NCBI GenBank assembly: GCA_910584645.1
Contig: CAJUAU010000004.1
Coordinates: 1-64,000 of the forward strand
Length of the DNA stretch: 64,000 bases
Reading direction: 5' to 3'
Origin: an uncultured Eubacterium sp.
GTDB lineage: Bacteria; Bacillota; Clostridia; Lachnospirales; Lachnospiraceae
Shown: piece by piece, positions 1-7,877 of the stretch
How positions within the stretch are numbered: position 1 is the first letter of the stretch
Layout: each line of letters begins with the position of its first letter
Notes under the pieces: model-generated
Database searches by the model: none
The model's input: the letters and a program-made list of their open reading frames with translations, nothing else
What the model was told of the DNA's origin: nothing
Program-made: the position numbers and the translations under genes

Positions 1-11
1 TCTTAAACATA

Positions 12-45
12 CAAAAAACCGACAGATAATAAAAAGTTATCCGTC
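12..45 (-). terminator. Rho-independent terminator after the HerA gene
   Basis: Reading the minus strand, a 9-bp stem (bases 45-37 with 29-21, one G-U pair) closes a 7-base loop. It is followed by GG and a run of six T (18-13). It starts 16 bases after the HerA stop codon, so it closes the SIR2-HerA transcript. Confidence 0.7.
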
Positions 46-61
46 ACTCCCCCTCCATCCC

Positions 62-1804
62 CTACACCCTTGACTGCTTTATCAGATTCAGCGCCGCCGC
101 ATCTATGTCAAAAACCGTTCCCAAACCATCATCCCAGCGATCCCAAAAATCAATCGTCGCACTTCTTGGTTCCTCTTTCGGTTTATTTAAGATAATTTTA
201 GACGGAAGCATAATCGCATCACCGACAACCACGCATTCACCAACATCCAGATTGGGTAACATATCAACAATGCCAACTAAGGAATCTGTCAGCATCGCCG
301 CCACAGCAGACTTATCCCGGTCATTTGTCACTTTAAGACTAACAATATTGTTACACTGCGACATGATCGTTGTATTTAGCTCTGCCGGCCGTTGCGAAAC
401 GATAAGCAGGCCAATACCATACTTCCTTCCCTCTTTGGCGATCCTCTCAAAAATCTCCAGCGACTTTTTCTCGACTGCCTTCATTTTCGACATATCATTT
501 GACATATAAATATGCGCTTCATCACAAACCAAAACCAATGGATGCCTTACTTCATCCACTTTGGGGGACATCCAAAACTGAATGTCGTATATAAGTCTGG
601 TTACAATCCCGATGATAATTGCTAACATATCAGATGGGACTTCCGACAGATCAATTACTTTTATCCTGAAACGGCTGTTGTCCATTATCCTTGATACGAA
701 TTGGTTCAGATAGGTGACATCCGCAGTATCTTTTTCGTTAAAGACAAACCCATACTTTTTATCATCTCTCTTTGTGGTTAAACGTGTGATCAGATTGGTC
801 AGTTTATCGTAATACTGCCCCCTTTTGGTTTTTGTCTGTCCTTTCCTGTCTCCACTTTTAATTAGTTCTCCCGTATCGATCTCTAAGGTATTTTGTTCCT
901 CCAGATATGATATTAACTTTTTCGCTGAAAAAGGAACTGGCGTATCAGCCGTCACGATATCTTCTGATATGATACTCATATTATTATTTATATATTTCTT
1001 TTTTTCTTCCAATATATAATTAATAACAGCAGCCCTTTGATTTGTGGAAGTCCCTTCCGAAGATTCAACAAACAACGAATGGATTTCCTCGTAATTGAAA
1101 AACCACAACGGAATGTGCAGGCCTCCTGAATCATCACATATTTTAATCTGATCTGCATAAGACAATTTATTATATTCTCCATGCAGGTCAAAAACGATCA
1201 TATTAGAATGAGTTAATTCATCCGCTTTTTCTAATATCTCGGCTACCGTAAAGGATTTTCCGCTGCCTGTGCTCCCTACAATACAAGCGTGTCTTTGGAA
1301 AAAACGGTTTCCATCTAAAATAGCCGGAACATCATGATTGCTTGCAAAACAACCTATCTCCAGGTTTTTATCTCTGACTTCCCCATGACTTATCGCATTC
1401 ATGATTATCTTCATGGCAGTTTCATTTGCCTGATATACTGCACTATTGATCTCTGGATATGTATTGATTGCACGTTTAAATTTATGCCCTTTTCCTGCTC
1501 CGTATTTGCTGTAAAAACTTCCTACCAAATTGACAACACAGTAATTATCTGAATAATATGTTAACTCTTCATCCATGGAATCCTCTTCACGAGTCTCCAG
1601 CCTTTTTTTCGTTACCTTAGTTAGAATTCCAATCAGTTTCTCATCGGAATTATTTCCTGATAAGATAACAATATCATTTATTTTCAATACATTTAGAACG
1701 TCCTCATTTGTAACGCTTACAACAATTTTTCTGGTATCGACGTTTTCTACTGCACCAATGCAGCATGCCGACTGCAAACATTCATTTATATTTTGCAAAG
1801 CCAT
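62..1804 (-). CDS. HerA-type ATPase of a SIR2-HerA defence pair
   Basis: A 580-residue HerA/FtsK-like P-loop ATPase. The N-terminal 150 residues look like a small beta-rich HAS-barrel region. Walker A is GSTGSGKS at 177-184, Walker B is LVLVCDEA near 423-430, and a SQRPAEL motif follows near 475, as usual in HerA/DUF87 proteins. It begins 12 bases after the SIR2 stop with a GGGAGG ribosome site, so the two are co-transcribed. SIR2-HerA pairs are an established anti-phage system in which both proteins assemble and deplete NAD during infection; whether this homologue does so is inference. A DNA-repair HerA is unlikely, because no NurA nuclease is present. The region is AT-rich compared with the genes that follow. 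Confidence 0.88.
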   Translation of the reverse strand: MALQNINECLQSACCIGAVENVDTRKIVVSVTNEDVLNVLKINDIVILSGNNSDEKLIGILTKVTKKRLETREEDSMDEELTYYSDNYCVVNLVGSFYSKYGAGKGHKFKRAINTYPEINSAVYQANETAMKIIMNAISHGEVRDKNLEIGCFASNHDVPAILDGNRFFQRHACIVGSTGSGKSFTVAEILEKADELTHSNMIVFDLHGEYNKLSYADQIKICDDSGGLHIPLWFFNYEEIHSLFVESSEGTSTNQRAAVINYILEEKKKYINNNMSIISEDIVTADTPVPFSAKKLISYLEEQNTLEIDTGELIKSGDRKGQTKTKRGQYYDKLTNLITRLTTKRDDKKYGFVFNEKDTADVTYLNQFVSRIMDNSRFRIKVIDLSEVPSDMLAIIIGIVTRLIYDIQFWMSPKVDEVRHPLVLVCDEAHIYMSNDMSKMKAVEKKSLEIFERIAKEGRKYGIGLLIVSQRPAELNTTIMSQCNNIVSLKVTNDRDKSAVAAMLTDSLVGIVDMLPNLDVGECVVVGDAIMLPSKIILNKPKEEPRSATIDFWDRWDDGLGTVFDIDAAALNLIKQSRV

Positions 1805-1816
1805 TTGTTGCCTCCC

Positions 1817-2878
1817 TTAACCGAAGAAAACATCTGCAAATTCGTTAATATCCCATAAGGATAAATCTATTATATATTTTTTAGCCTTATAGATCATATA
1901 TTCCTCACCATTTTCTTGATAAAAAACGGTAATATTCTTACTCTTTGACGCCGTATCAAGTATTTCCTTTTTTACATCCCTTGCCATTATAAGAACGTTT
2001 TTCTCGAAACTATCCTTAAGTGCTGTGTCAAAATGATCATCATTAAATCCATAACCATAAAATAAGAGAGAATAATTACCTGAAGGATTTAATAGATCAT
2101 TAAATTCCTCACGCATACAGCGGAATGTATTATTTGTCATACTTTCTCTATATTTTGAACTTCCGGGAGTAACTATTTCAATATACTTTATCTTTTGGGA
2201 AAGCTCAAAATAATCGTTTGTCAAATATTCATTTTCATTTTCATTAACCCAGTTAATAGAACCATGCGGCTTAAAGAGCCTAACCCAGTTTTGAGTTGAA
2301 CAATTATAAGTCTGTATAGGATGCTTCAATAAATTTCTATCAAACTTACCATATAAACTGCCATAAAAACCGTTAATCACTCCTATGCCAACTTTATCAC
2401 ACACAATTTCAATCACACGGTCATAATTGGGCGTCATGATATCGATCACTTTATTATTAATCGTAACAGTTCCATTGAGATATGCCAGCATACGACTAAA
2501 TCCTGTATCTGTTTCTATAATAGTATCATGAAGCTTTTCCTCTGAATTTAGAATATATTCAGCAGTACAAGTCTTTATAAAATCCACTAATTTATCTTCT
2601 TTCTGTGAAAGATTTACAAGTCCTGCCTCTAAGCCTTTTGCCTTTATATTATTGTAACGATCAGCCCACATTTTTTTCAGATCTGTTTCATTTACTTTTT
2701 TAATTTCCTTATCCAAATGCCTTGCTAATTCTTTCATCCCTGGTATTCCATACAGGATTGAAAGCCCCGTTCCTATTATAAGTTTTGGCATATTATTTCT
2801 TGAAAGATTTCTTTGTTTTATATCTTCCACGATATCATCAAAACGTTCTGAATGTGTTTCTAATCGTTCAATCTCCAT
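1817..2878 (-). CDS. SIR2-family NADase of a SIR2-HerA defence pair
   Basis: A 353-residue SIR2-like protein. GTGLS at 36-40 is the nucleotide loop, TPNYD at 149-153 the conserved Asn-Asp segment, KPHGSINW at 203-210 carries the usual catalytic-site His205, and GYGFNDDHF at 275-283 matches the C-terminal SIR2_2 signature. These are the marks of defence-associated SIR2 enzymes that hydrolyse NAD rather than of acetyl-lysine deacetylases; no zinc-ribbon cysteines of the deacetylase type are visible. It is the first gene of the pair with the HerA ATPase. The start ATG has a weak AAAGG site four to six bases upstream; the in-frame Met30 just before the GTGLS loop is a less likely start. Confidence 0.87.
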   Translation of the reverse strand: MEIERLETHSERFDDIVEDIKQRNLSRNNMPKLIIGTGLSILYGIPGMKELARHLDKEIKKVNETDLKKMWADRYNNIKAKGLEAGLVNLSQKEDKLVDFIKTCTAEYILNSEEKLHDTIIETDTGFSRMLAYLNGTVTINNKVIDIMTPNYDRVIEIVCDKVGIGVINGFYGSLYGKFDRNLLKHPIQTYNCSTQNWVRLFKPHGSINWVNENENEYLTNDYFELSQKIKYIEIVTPGSSKYRESMTNNTFRCMREEFNDLLNPSGNYSLLFYGYGFNDDHFDTALKDSFEKNVLIMARDVKKEILDTASKSKNITVFYQENGEEYMIYKAKKYIIDLSLWDINEFADVFFG

Positions 2879-2932
2879 AATGCCTTTCTCTCTTTCTTAA
2901 TATATCTTTGGCATTTCAAAATCTTCTCCTTA

Positions 2933-2997
2933 ATTATACCCCCCTCCCCCTTTCCCAACAAGAAAAATCGTTCGACACTATTCGACAAACTTCGACA
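2933..2997 (-). promoter_or_regulatory. SIR2-HerA promoter with three Spo0A-type boxes
   Basis: The minus strand holds TTGTTG (2961-2956), a 17-bp G-rich spacer and a perfect TATAAT (2938-2933), 55 bases before the SIR2 ATG. Directly upstream are three exact TGTCGAA heptamers at 2997-2991, 2987-2981 and 2977-2971, spaced 10 bp start to start and so on one face of the helix. TGTCGAA is the established Spo0A box of Bacillus and Clostridia. Their centres fall roughly 48, 58 and 68 bases before the expected transcription start, a position suited to control of this promoter. Confidence 0.65.
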
Positions 2998-3005
2998 GAA
3001 CCACT

Positions 3006-3045
3006 AAAAAACCGCCTATTTACAGTACTTTGTAAATAGACGGTT
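3006..3045 (-). terminator. Terminator after the MBL-fold gene
   Basis: A 15-bp stem with one G-U pair (3045-3031 with 3024-3010) and a 6-base loop, followed in the minus direction by TTTTT (3010-3006). It lies 46 bases after the MBL-fold gene and isolates the SIR2-HerA promoter from read-through. Confidence 0.85.
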
Positions 3046-3090
3046 CTACAAAAAATTTTAAAATTCTAAATATTCTCCTCCATTATTTAC

Positions 3091-3969
3091 TTAACTCTTT
3101 TTCCACAACAGCATAGAATCCTCGAACACAGCAGTCAGCCTCCCACTATCCTTAAGCCACGAAAGATAGGATCTCACTGTACTCCCCACCAACACATACT
3201 GCTCAAAATTCATTTCAAGCCCAAATCCTTTAAACACCTGCTGCAGGATCCCCTCAAAATTTTGGGGTTCCTGGCAGATGTCCAAAATCCTATCCGCCAC
3301 TTTATGTACCTGGTCCCTGTTATACCTCACAAGCTCCTTCACATCTTTAGCCGCCTCAGCATGAGCCGGAACAAACATATCTGCCTCCATCTCCTCTACC
3401 ATGTCCAGTGTCTGCAGATATGCTTCCACATCATAAATGAATGCCACTGCATATTTTTCCAGCGTCTCCCGGCTGCTGATACAGTCCGCGAGGAAAACAA
3501 CTCCGTCAGGAGTACGAAAACCAGTCATATCAAAAAAATGTCCCGGCAGAGGGATCGCTTTTAGTCCTTCCGGAAACCCTTCATCTGAAAAATCCAGGAC
3601 GTCACTATCCTGCGCCATCAGAAATTTATGCCGGAGCTCCTTACAGGGATAGCCGCCATAGAGAAAGGAGGGCTCCAATACCGGGTACTTCGTAAAAGCC
3701 CCCTCAATTCCCGGGGAATATATCCTGCAGCCCGTCTGCCCCTGCAGATAATGGTTGCCGCCGATATGGTCTGCGTGGGAATGGGTATTTAAAATGCCCT
3801 GGAGCCGCCATCCATTTTTATCCAGGATCTGTCTGACCTTCCGCCCTGCTGATTTATCGTTTCCACTGTCAATCAGATAAACATTTTCGCTGTCTGCAAG
3901 GTAAACCCCAATCTTTGCCGGACAATTGATATAATAACTCTTTTCACTGATCTGCACTAATTCATACAT
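3091..3969 (-). CDS. MBL-fold metallo-hydrolase
   Basis: A 292-residue metallo-beta-lactamase-fold enzyme. The metal motif is H63-S-H65-A-D67-H68 in THSHADHIGG, and further ligands are expected at the His in PLPGHFFDMTG, the Asp in FLADCI and the His in VPAHAEA. The last third (about 215-292) is helical and contains LSWLKDSG, resembling the small C-terminal helical domain of hydrolases in this superfamily. The substrate cannot be named from sequence; beta-lactamase activity is not implied. The start has a perfect AAGGAG site six bases upstream. It is separated by 244 bases from the transglutaminase-like gene before it, so it may or may not belong to that transcript. Confidence 0.8.
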   Translation of the reverse strand: MYELVQISEKSYYINCPAKIGVYLADSENVYLIDSGNDKSAGRKVRQILDKNGWRLQGILNTHSHADHIGGNHYLQGQTGCRIYSPGIEGAFTKYPVLEPSFLYGGYPCKELRHKFLMAQDSDVLDFSDEGFPEGLKAIPLPGHFFDMTGFRTPDGVVFLADCISSRETLEKYAVAFIYDVEAYLQTLDMVEEMEADMFVPAHAEAAKDVKELVRYNRDQVHKVADRILDICQEPQNFEGILQQVFKGFGLEMNFEQYVLVGSTVRSYLSWLKDSGRLTAVFEDSMLLWKKS

Positions 3970-4213
3970 TTTTTCTCCTTATAACTTTCAAGCCAGTAAA
4001 GTAATTATAGTTCTTCCTTATTCGACGGCGCGGATCTGAATCCCTGTCTCCGCACCGTTGAACTGCTCTATTCAATGCTAATATATTTATCGGCATATTA
4101 TTTTCCTTTTATTATTTTAACCTTTCACAATTTCCAAATAACTGTCAAGCCGTCCGCCAACATATTCTGCAACAAGTAAAGCCCTTGCCAGACAGAATAG
4201 CATCCTGCTAAAA
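3970..4213. other. Intergenic stretch with a GC-rich hairpin
   Basis: No gene is visible. The minus strand has a 9-bp hairpin at 4058-4026 (one G-U pair, 14-15-base loop) without a T-run, so it is not a standard terminator. Part of it (about 4025-4048) resembles 21690-21711. A TTGACA (4148-4143) lies near a TAAAAT (4119-4114), but the spacing of 23 bp is too long for a confident promoter. Confidence 0.4.
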
Positions 4214-7200
4214 TTATTTGGTTTTTTGAGAAACCAGCTTCCATTTTCCGTATACCTTCTTTATATTTTTCCCCTTTCCAGCTGTTCCCATATAGGCCCG
4301 GATACGGATATAATATTTTGTCTTCTTTTTCAGCTTTTTGAAGGTATAAGAAGTTTTTGACTTTTTCACATTTACCGTCTTTGCCTTCTTAAAATTTTTA
4401 TTTGGACTAATCTGTAGCTGATAGCCCTTTGCATTTTTGACTTTTTTCCAACTTACTTTTAACGCCTTTTTCTTTGGTGTCAGTTTAACTTTCTTGATCG
4501 TGCTTGTGTTGTTTATAGTCACGGAGCTGTCAGAAGTGCCGCTTTCTCCACCGCCGCCTGTGATATTTCCTGAGTTTCCTGTATCAGTGTTGCTGCCTCC
4601 TGTACTATTACCTGCACCGCCTGTTCCAGCACTGTTGGTTCCTGTACTGCTTCCTGTACCGCCTGTTCCAGAACCACTTCCTCCTGTGCTGCTTCCTGTA
4701 CCGCCAGTTCCAGAACCACCGCCTCCTGGGCCGCTTCCTCCGGAACCGCCGCTCCCGTCATCCGCAATCGTATAACTGATATAACAGACCTTCGACGCCT
4801 CCTCTTCCGGGGTGCTCTCCTTCCTAATAGCAAAATCCTCTGACACTCGAACAACAATCCGGTACTCACCGGCATCCTTTGGCTCCGCCTCCTGATACTC
4901 GCCGTTTATCTTTTTCTCATAGGAGATAAAATAATCTTTTCCTTCCACAAACCCGTTGATGAGCACAGCGGGCTTCTGCACCGCTCCATTATATACAGTC
5001 TGGGTATATTCTGCATTTATAGCCTCTTCCCGCAGGAAATATGGCATGATCTCATAGGTACACGTCAAGGTTCCCTGATAGTTTCCTTTGGCTGTCGCCG
5101 TGACTGTCACAGTTCCTGGATGTTCGGTGCCACTGTATGAAAGTTCATAATCATTTGCCTCAGAAAGAATATACGTCTTGCCCTTTTCATCCTGCCAGGA
5201 CACCCTTGCCTGGACAGTGACCGGGGAAAATTTGTAATCAAATTTCTGTGACTGGAGCGGCTTCCCGTTTGCATCTGTGATCATAAATTCTTCCGCATTC
5301 CACACACCCGGTTTGATGTCATATTCCTTTGTAACTGAGCCCTGATAGTTTCCTTTGCCGGTTATGACTACCCGCGCTGTACCAATCTTATCATAATCAT
5401 AGTAAGCGACACTATAGTCCTGCGGAGTCAGCCCCAGATCCACTTGGGGTTTTCGGGATCCCACATCCGGGCTCCATGAGATGCTTGTCTTTGACAGCTT
5501 CACTTCCCACTCCGAAATATCCGCTTTCACGATTTTGAAATACCGGGTGGCATTCCCCGTATAATCGCCGATTCCCTCTACCTGATAACTGGCGTCTGTA
5601 TAAGTCGTGAGTTCCTTGTTATGCTTGTACTCGACAATTTCAAAGTCCTTCCCATATTCCAGCTTTTTATCGCCGTGGTAAATCTCCGGGACCGGACAGA
5701 CTCCCTCCGGGTCATAGGGCTGGTCTGCCAACGGCTGGAAGGTAAGCTTGGAAATGACATATCTTCGGGACACCTCCTGCAGCTTGTGGCACTTTGCGCT
5801 CACTCCCCTTACATCCGTATCAAAGTTATACTCGGTTCCATCAATAAGCTTCTTGCCCAGCAGCGTCTTTAGATTCTGATAATAATAGGCATACCGTGTC
5901 ACGACCTCTGCCGAACCATCCTCACTCTTTTCCGTAATCTCTACAGTATGCAGACCATTCTCCATCTTATATCTGCCGTTTTCATCGGTCTCACTGTCCG
6001 GAACAGGCTCTCCATAACGGTTTCTTTGGTAGATTCCCAGCTTTCCCTCACTGTCAAAATCAAAATAATTCTCTAAACGGGTACCCCATGTCCATTTTGC
6101 ATAGGCATTTTTCCGAAAGGCGTCATTGTCGAGATAAATCTGTGTACTATTCGCCGTATCATATCCCTCATATATACCCATCTGAAAATTGTCCCCTTTC
6201 CCGATTACACCAATAGCACCCATGGCATCACAGAACAGCCACTCATCCCCTGCCTTTATCATATTATCTCCATGGTCTTCAAACAGAGTATCTCCCATTC
6301 TCATACCGAGAGAGCAGCCCAGCTTAAAACAGGGAACTCCTGCCATCACACACATATCCCGGTATAAACGGGAAAAACCCTCGCACGTTCCCTCTTTCTG
6401 CTTCAGCACCGTAGCACTGTTTACGTAATTCGCACCATGCTCCACGGATTTCACATTTCTTTTGATATATAAAAGAATCGCCTGCGCCTTCGCCTTCGCC
6501 TTCAGTTCATCGGAACTCTGTTCCTCCCAGGATACGAAAGGAATGTTCGCTGTCTTAAAGGCGATCTCGCTCGCCTCATACTCATTTATGTAGTTCCAAT
6601 CCAGAGCCGTATCGACTGCATCCTGCACAAGCTTCTCATCCTCTTCCGTGCTAAAGTACGTATCATCCCAGATATAGTTTTTATCTGCCAGCAACGCTTC
6701 CGCACATGCGATTGCCTTATCTTCCAGCCGTTTTTTGTAATCTAATACAAATTTCTTATGTTCCTCGCTTTCCGGCTCACTTTCGACTGCTTGATGGTCA
6801 TAAAAAGGAATATAACTGTAAAAATCATCGGTCTGCAGCTCAGCCTGCTCTCCATTCTCTTCCACCCGTCCCCGCAGGAACACACCACACACCGCATAGC
6901 TTCGATAGGTCTTTACCGTACCCGAAGAATAGTCCTTCGTCTGGATCCAGCCGGAAGGCGCCACACCGTCTTCGCCCACAAATGCCTCCGTCATATAGTA
7001 CTGTTCTCCAGCTGCCAGTGTCCCTCTTGTAAAATATACTTTTACCGTATCCGAGACACTGTCATATACCAGTTTAGGTGCCTCCTTAGACGCAACTCTG
7101 CTGTCCTTGCACAGAGAAATGACATTTCTGAAATACAGCGCTTTGTCGAAATCCAGAACCAGATTGGATGGATAGATCTCTGTTCCAAAGGTTTCATAGG

Positions 7201-7843
7201 CATATTCCCTGCTTACGAGCTGCAATTGTTCTGCTGCCACATCGACAAAGAACCAGTCCTTGCCGGTACCCGAAGCCGTCTCGACATAGACCATAGCAAT
7301 ATAACGGTTCTTCGATTCAGATGCCTGACAGTCTTCCAGAACAAAACAGGGAATTCCCGCCAGCCGGCACACATCATAAAAGGTGAAGCAGTACGCCTCT
7401 TCATTGGCCGCCTTTTTCTTTCCCACCGTTTTGCCTGATGTATTGATCTGGTCACTTTCCCCGTCACAGAGCGTATCCCAGCCATTCAGTTCATAGCAGG
7501 GCCCCGGTTCTAATTGGTTAAAGATTTGAACCAGGAGCGCCTCCGCTTTGGCGCGGTCCGAATCCTTTCCGATGCAGACAGAATCCACCAGTGCCTGCAG
7601 CTCCACCTCCTGCTCTGCTGTATACAGCTTATTGTGCAGCATGTCAGAGGATGTTCGCAACAGCTCCGCCAGCCCCACCGCATTGTCATACCGGATCTGA
7701 TATTCCTGTTCAGCCGGCTGCTCTGGCTCTGCCGCAACCGCAAAATGGCTGCCTGCAAGAACGGCACATGAACAGCACAATAACACAAGAAAACTCATCC
7801 CTAATACATTTCTTAATTTCCATTTTTGACCATTTTTCCTCAT
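4214..7843 (-). CDS. Secreted protein with two transglutaminase-like domains and C-terminal Fn3
   Basis: About 1,209 residues. The start at 7843 is chosen over an in-frame ATG 33 bases upstream because AGGAGG sits eight bases before it and the signal peptide then begins MRKNGQKWK, followed by a hydrophobic stretch and an AVAA cleavage region. Residues about 105-207 form a transglutaminase-like domain whose catalytic Cys position reads Glu148 and which lacks the His, so it is probably inactive. A second copy (about 450-545) keeps Cys487 (GTCEG), His524 and Asp539. Repeats of the GNYQG type (about 720-960) look like MBG/Ig-like modules, followed by a Gly/Ser/Thr linker and a lysine-rich Fn3-like domain. 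It probably acts at the cell wall as a protease or cross-linker; substrate unknown. It follows the CAP-domain gene by 34 bases. Confidence 0.78.
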   Translation of the reverse strand: MRKNGQKWKLRNVLGMSFLVLLCCSCAVLAGSHFAVAAEPEQPAEQEYQIRYDNAVGLAELLRTSSDMLHNKLYTAEQEVELQALVDSVCIGKDSDRAKAEALLVQIFNQLEPGPCYELNGWDTLCDGESDQINTSGKTVGKKKAANEEAYCFTFYDVCRLAGIPCFVLEDCQASESKNRYIAMVYVETASGTGKDWFFVDVAAEQLQLVSREYAYETFGTEIYPSNLVLDFDKALYFRNVISLCKDSRVASKEAPKLVYDSVSDTVKVYFTRGTLAAGEQYYMTEAFVGEDGVAPSGWIQTKDYSSGTVKTYRSYAVCGVFLRGRVEENGEQAELQTDDFYSYIPFYDHQAVESEPESEEHKKFVLDYKKRLEDKAIACAEALLADKNYIWDDTYFSTEEDEKLVQDAVDTALDWNYINEYEASEIAFKTANIPFVSWEEQSSDELKAKAKAQAILLYIKRNVKSVEHGANYVNSATVLKQKEGTCEGFSRLYRDMCVMAGVPCFKLGCSLGMRMGDTLFEDHGDNMIKAGDEWLFCDAMGAIGVIGKGDNFQMGIYEGYDTANSTQIYLDNDAFRKNAYAKWTWGTRLENYFDFDSEGKLGIYQRNRYGEPVPDSETDENGRYKMENGLHTVEITEKSEDGSAEVVTRYAYYYQNLKTLLGKKLIDGTEYNFDTDVRGVSAKCHKLQEVSRRYVISKLTFQPLADQPYDPEGVCPVPEIYHGDKKLEYGKDFEIVEYKHNKELTTYTDASYQVEGIGDYTGNATRYFKIVKADISEWEVKLSKTSISWSPDVGSRKPQVDLGLTPQDYSVAYYDYDKIGTARVVITGKGNYQGSVTKEYDIKPGVWNAEEFMITDANGKPLQSQKFDYKFSPVTVQARVSWQDEKGKTYILSEANDYELSYSGTEHPGTVTVTATAKGNYQGTLTCTYEIMPYFLREEAINAEYTQTVYNGAVQKPAVLINGFVEGKDYFISYEKKINGEYQEAEPKDAGEYRIVVRVSEDFAIRKESTPEEEASKVCYISYTIADDGSGGSGGSGPGGGGSGTGGTGSSTGGSGSGTGGTGSSTGTNSAGTGGAGNSTGGSNTDTGNSGNITGGGGESGTSDSSVTINNTSTIKKVKLTPKKKALKVSWKKVKNAKGYQLQISPNKNFKKAKTVNVKKSKTSYTFKKLKKKTKYYIRIRAYMGTAGKGKNIKKVYGKWKLVSQKTK

Positions 7844-7877
7844 ATGACACTCCTCCTGGTTTATTGACCATAGCAAT

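Noticed and set aside
2971..2997. Three short repeats at fixed spacing as a degenerate CRISPR or iteron
   Set aside because: Units are only 7 bases with 3-base spacers and lie next to a promoter; they match the Spo0A box exactly, so a regulator array is the better reading.
6758..7438. Long open frame of 226 codons on the plus strand
   Set aside because: It lies wholly antisense to the transglutaminase-like gene, has no ribosome site and no recognisable protein pattern.
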